This document shows positions 63,453 to 64,000 of a DNA stretch of 64,000 bases, in pieces. The translations under genes and the position numbers were made by a program. Each line of letters opens with the position of its first letter. Position 1 is the stretch's first letter. The notes below the pieces were generated by a model. The model was not told the origin of the DNA. It searched no databases and worked only from the letters and a program-made list of their open reading frames with translations. The DNA comes from J014 sp964486055 (GTDB taxonomy: Bacteria; Acidobacteriota; Blastocatellia; Pyrinomonadales; Pyrinomonadaceae): positions 1 through 64,000 of the forward strand of contig CAZALE010000001.1 of the NCBI GenBank assembly GCA_964486055.1, written 5' to 3'.

Positions 63453-64000
63453 TTAATCTGGGACGAAACTAGGTAATGTCTCGATTACTTGTGTAGAGAA
63501 GTCAATAAGCGCTCGAAGGTTTTCCACATCTTCGTTCTCAGAGGAAGGTATAGTTATACGAATCATTGCACCGTCTGATCGACGCTTGAGTACTTTATCT
63601 AAAATCATGTAGATTTTAGCCTGAAATTCACTTGATAGAATGCGACCGCGACCTTGATACCAGTAAATCATAAGCTCACGGCTTTCAGTATTTTGAATTA
63701 CATAAAAATTCACTGGGGCTTCGCGATTGGAAGCAGTGTTTATAGTTATCAGCGAAGGGTTTTTCAGTTCCCAACCAGTGCCGGGAAGGCAGTTTTGTGG
63801 TGAATGGTAGGTGACCCCTGTGCGTTGCGAGTTGTAGTATCCAATGTAAAGATTGACCACTTTACCATCTGGCGAAGCATAATCACGAACTAGGTAGTCG
63901 CTAGCCTGTAAAATTTTTTCAATTTCAGGGCTAAAGTAGATATCGCTTCCGATTTGTTTCCAATTTCCTAGGATCCGTGGGAATTCCTGAAGTTGTCGGC
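63453..64000 (-). CDS. epsI: EpsI family protein (exosortase-associated), 5' end cut by the window
   Basis: The frame stays open to the right edge of the window. A GTG at 63860 is only an internal Val codon. The readable part includes FPRILGNWKQIGSDIYF, LQASDYLVRDYASPDGK, VVNLYIGYYNSQRTG and YHSPQNCLPGTGWEL, the signature of the EpsI domain with its conserved Cys and His. EpsI is encoded next to, or fused to, exosortase in EPS loci that sort PEP-CTERM proteins. About 180 residues are visible out of roughly 210. The exosortase gene or domain should lie just past 64000. A fused exosortase-EpsI protein is equally possible. Confidence 0.9.
   Translation of the reverse strand, partial: RQLQEFPRILGNWKQIGSDIYFSPEIEKILQASDYLVRDYASPDGKVVNLYIGYYNSQRTGVTYHSPQNCLPGTGWELKNPSLITINTASNREAPVNFYVIQNTESRELMIYWYQGRGRILSSEFQAKIYMILDKVLKRRSDGAMIRITIPSSENEDVENLRALIDFSTQVIETLPSFVPD

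Overview
The window looks like chromosome of a low-GC (estimated by eye at about 40%) Gram-negative bacterium, most likely an Acidobacteriota member of the Blastocatellia type. This placement is inferred from gene content: a TonB-dependent receptor-like protein with an N-terminal carboxypeptidase-regulatory domain, an EpsI/exosortase-type exopolysaccharide locus, pilMNOPQ, the futalosine enzyme MqnD, and PYROXD2- and CrtI-type oxidoreductases. There is no 16S rRNA to confirm it. I see no phage, IS element, CRISPR array or transposase; this is core-type chromosome with small accessory pieces.

Layout. 1-5.7 kb (minus): type IV pilus operon pilM-N-O-P-Q followed by a roadblock/LC7 protein, with a promoter, a 10-bp palindrome at the start site and a leader that folds on paper into a three-way-junction RNA. 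5.8-7.1 kb (minus): alpha/beta hydrolase and GNAT acetyltransferase. 7.4-10.7 kb (plus): dapA, crtI-type desaturase, mtgA. 10.7-13.4 kb (minus): DUF4112 protein and a HEAT-repeat/cyclophilin fusion. 13.5-21.5 kb (plus): PYROXD2-like oxidoreductase, acyl-CoA synthetase, CHAD protein, rdgB, tRNA-Pro, HU, gpmA, PlsC-type acyltransferase, peptidoglycan-binding protein. 21.9-25.0 kb (minus): ftsY and a Cache-HAMP-HD-GYP protein. 25.4-27.1 kb (plus): secreted P-domain/FG-GAP protein. 27.2-32.5 kb (minus): NorD-like VWA protein, LCAT-like lipase, larB. 32.8-34.8 kb (plus): ubiX and mqnD. 34.9-41.0 kb (minus): coaX, a small unknown gene, then a sigma-54 activator-glnE-birA operon whose promoter carries repeated palindromes. 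41.6-42.5 kb (plus): rluD-type pseudouridine synthase. 42.4-49.8 kb (minus): lipid kinase, M1 peptidase, secreted protein, and the 5-oxoprolinase operon pxpB-pxpC-pxpA with an NRAMP-fold transporter. 50.1-53.7 kb (plus): Oar-like outer-membrane protein. 53.9-64.0 kb (minus): exopolysaccharide/exosortase operon (EpsI cut by the window edge, TPR lipoprotein, small membrane protein, Wzz/GumC, ExeA-like ATPase, BY-kinase, polyprenyl glycosylphosphotransferase, Wza-like export protein, Ycf48-like propeller).

How the parts work together. Three surface programmes dominate: pili, exopolysaccharide and outer-membrane uptake. A c-di-GMP phosphodiesterase-type receptor (HD-GYP) could tie into pili and EPS, but nothing in the sequence links them directly. 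The nitrogen block (activator, glutamine synthetase adenylyltransferase) is translationally coupled to birA. MqnD and UbiX point to menaquinone made by the futalosine route.

The best candidates for something undescribed are the structured RNA in the pilM leader (5443-5560), where the one non-identical pair in the closing helix is a G-U only in the pil-sense RNA, and the three phased TACAA-type palindromes on the activator-glnE-birA promoter (41059-41189). Several genes (dapA, crtI, the VWA gene, rluD) have a TAnnnT box 6-8 nt before the start codon and no Shine-Dalgarno sequence, which suggests leaderless transcripts. Starts, motifs and repeats were read by eye; no database search was run.
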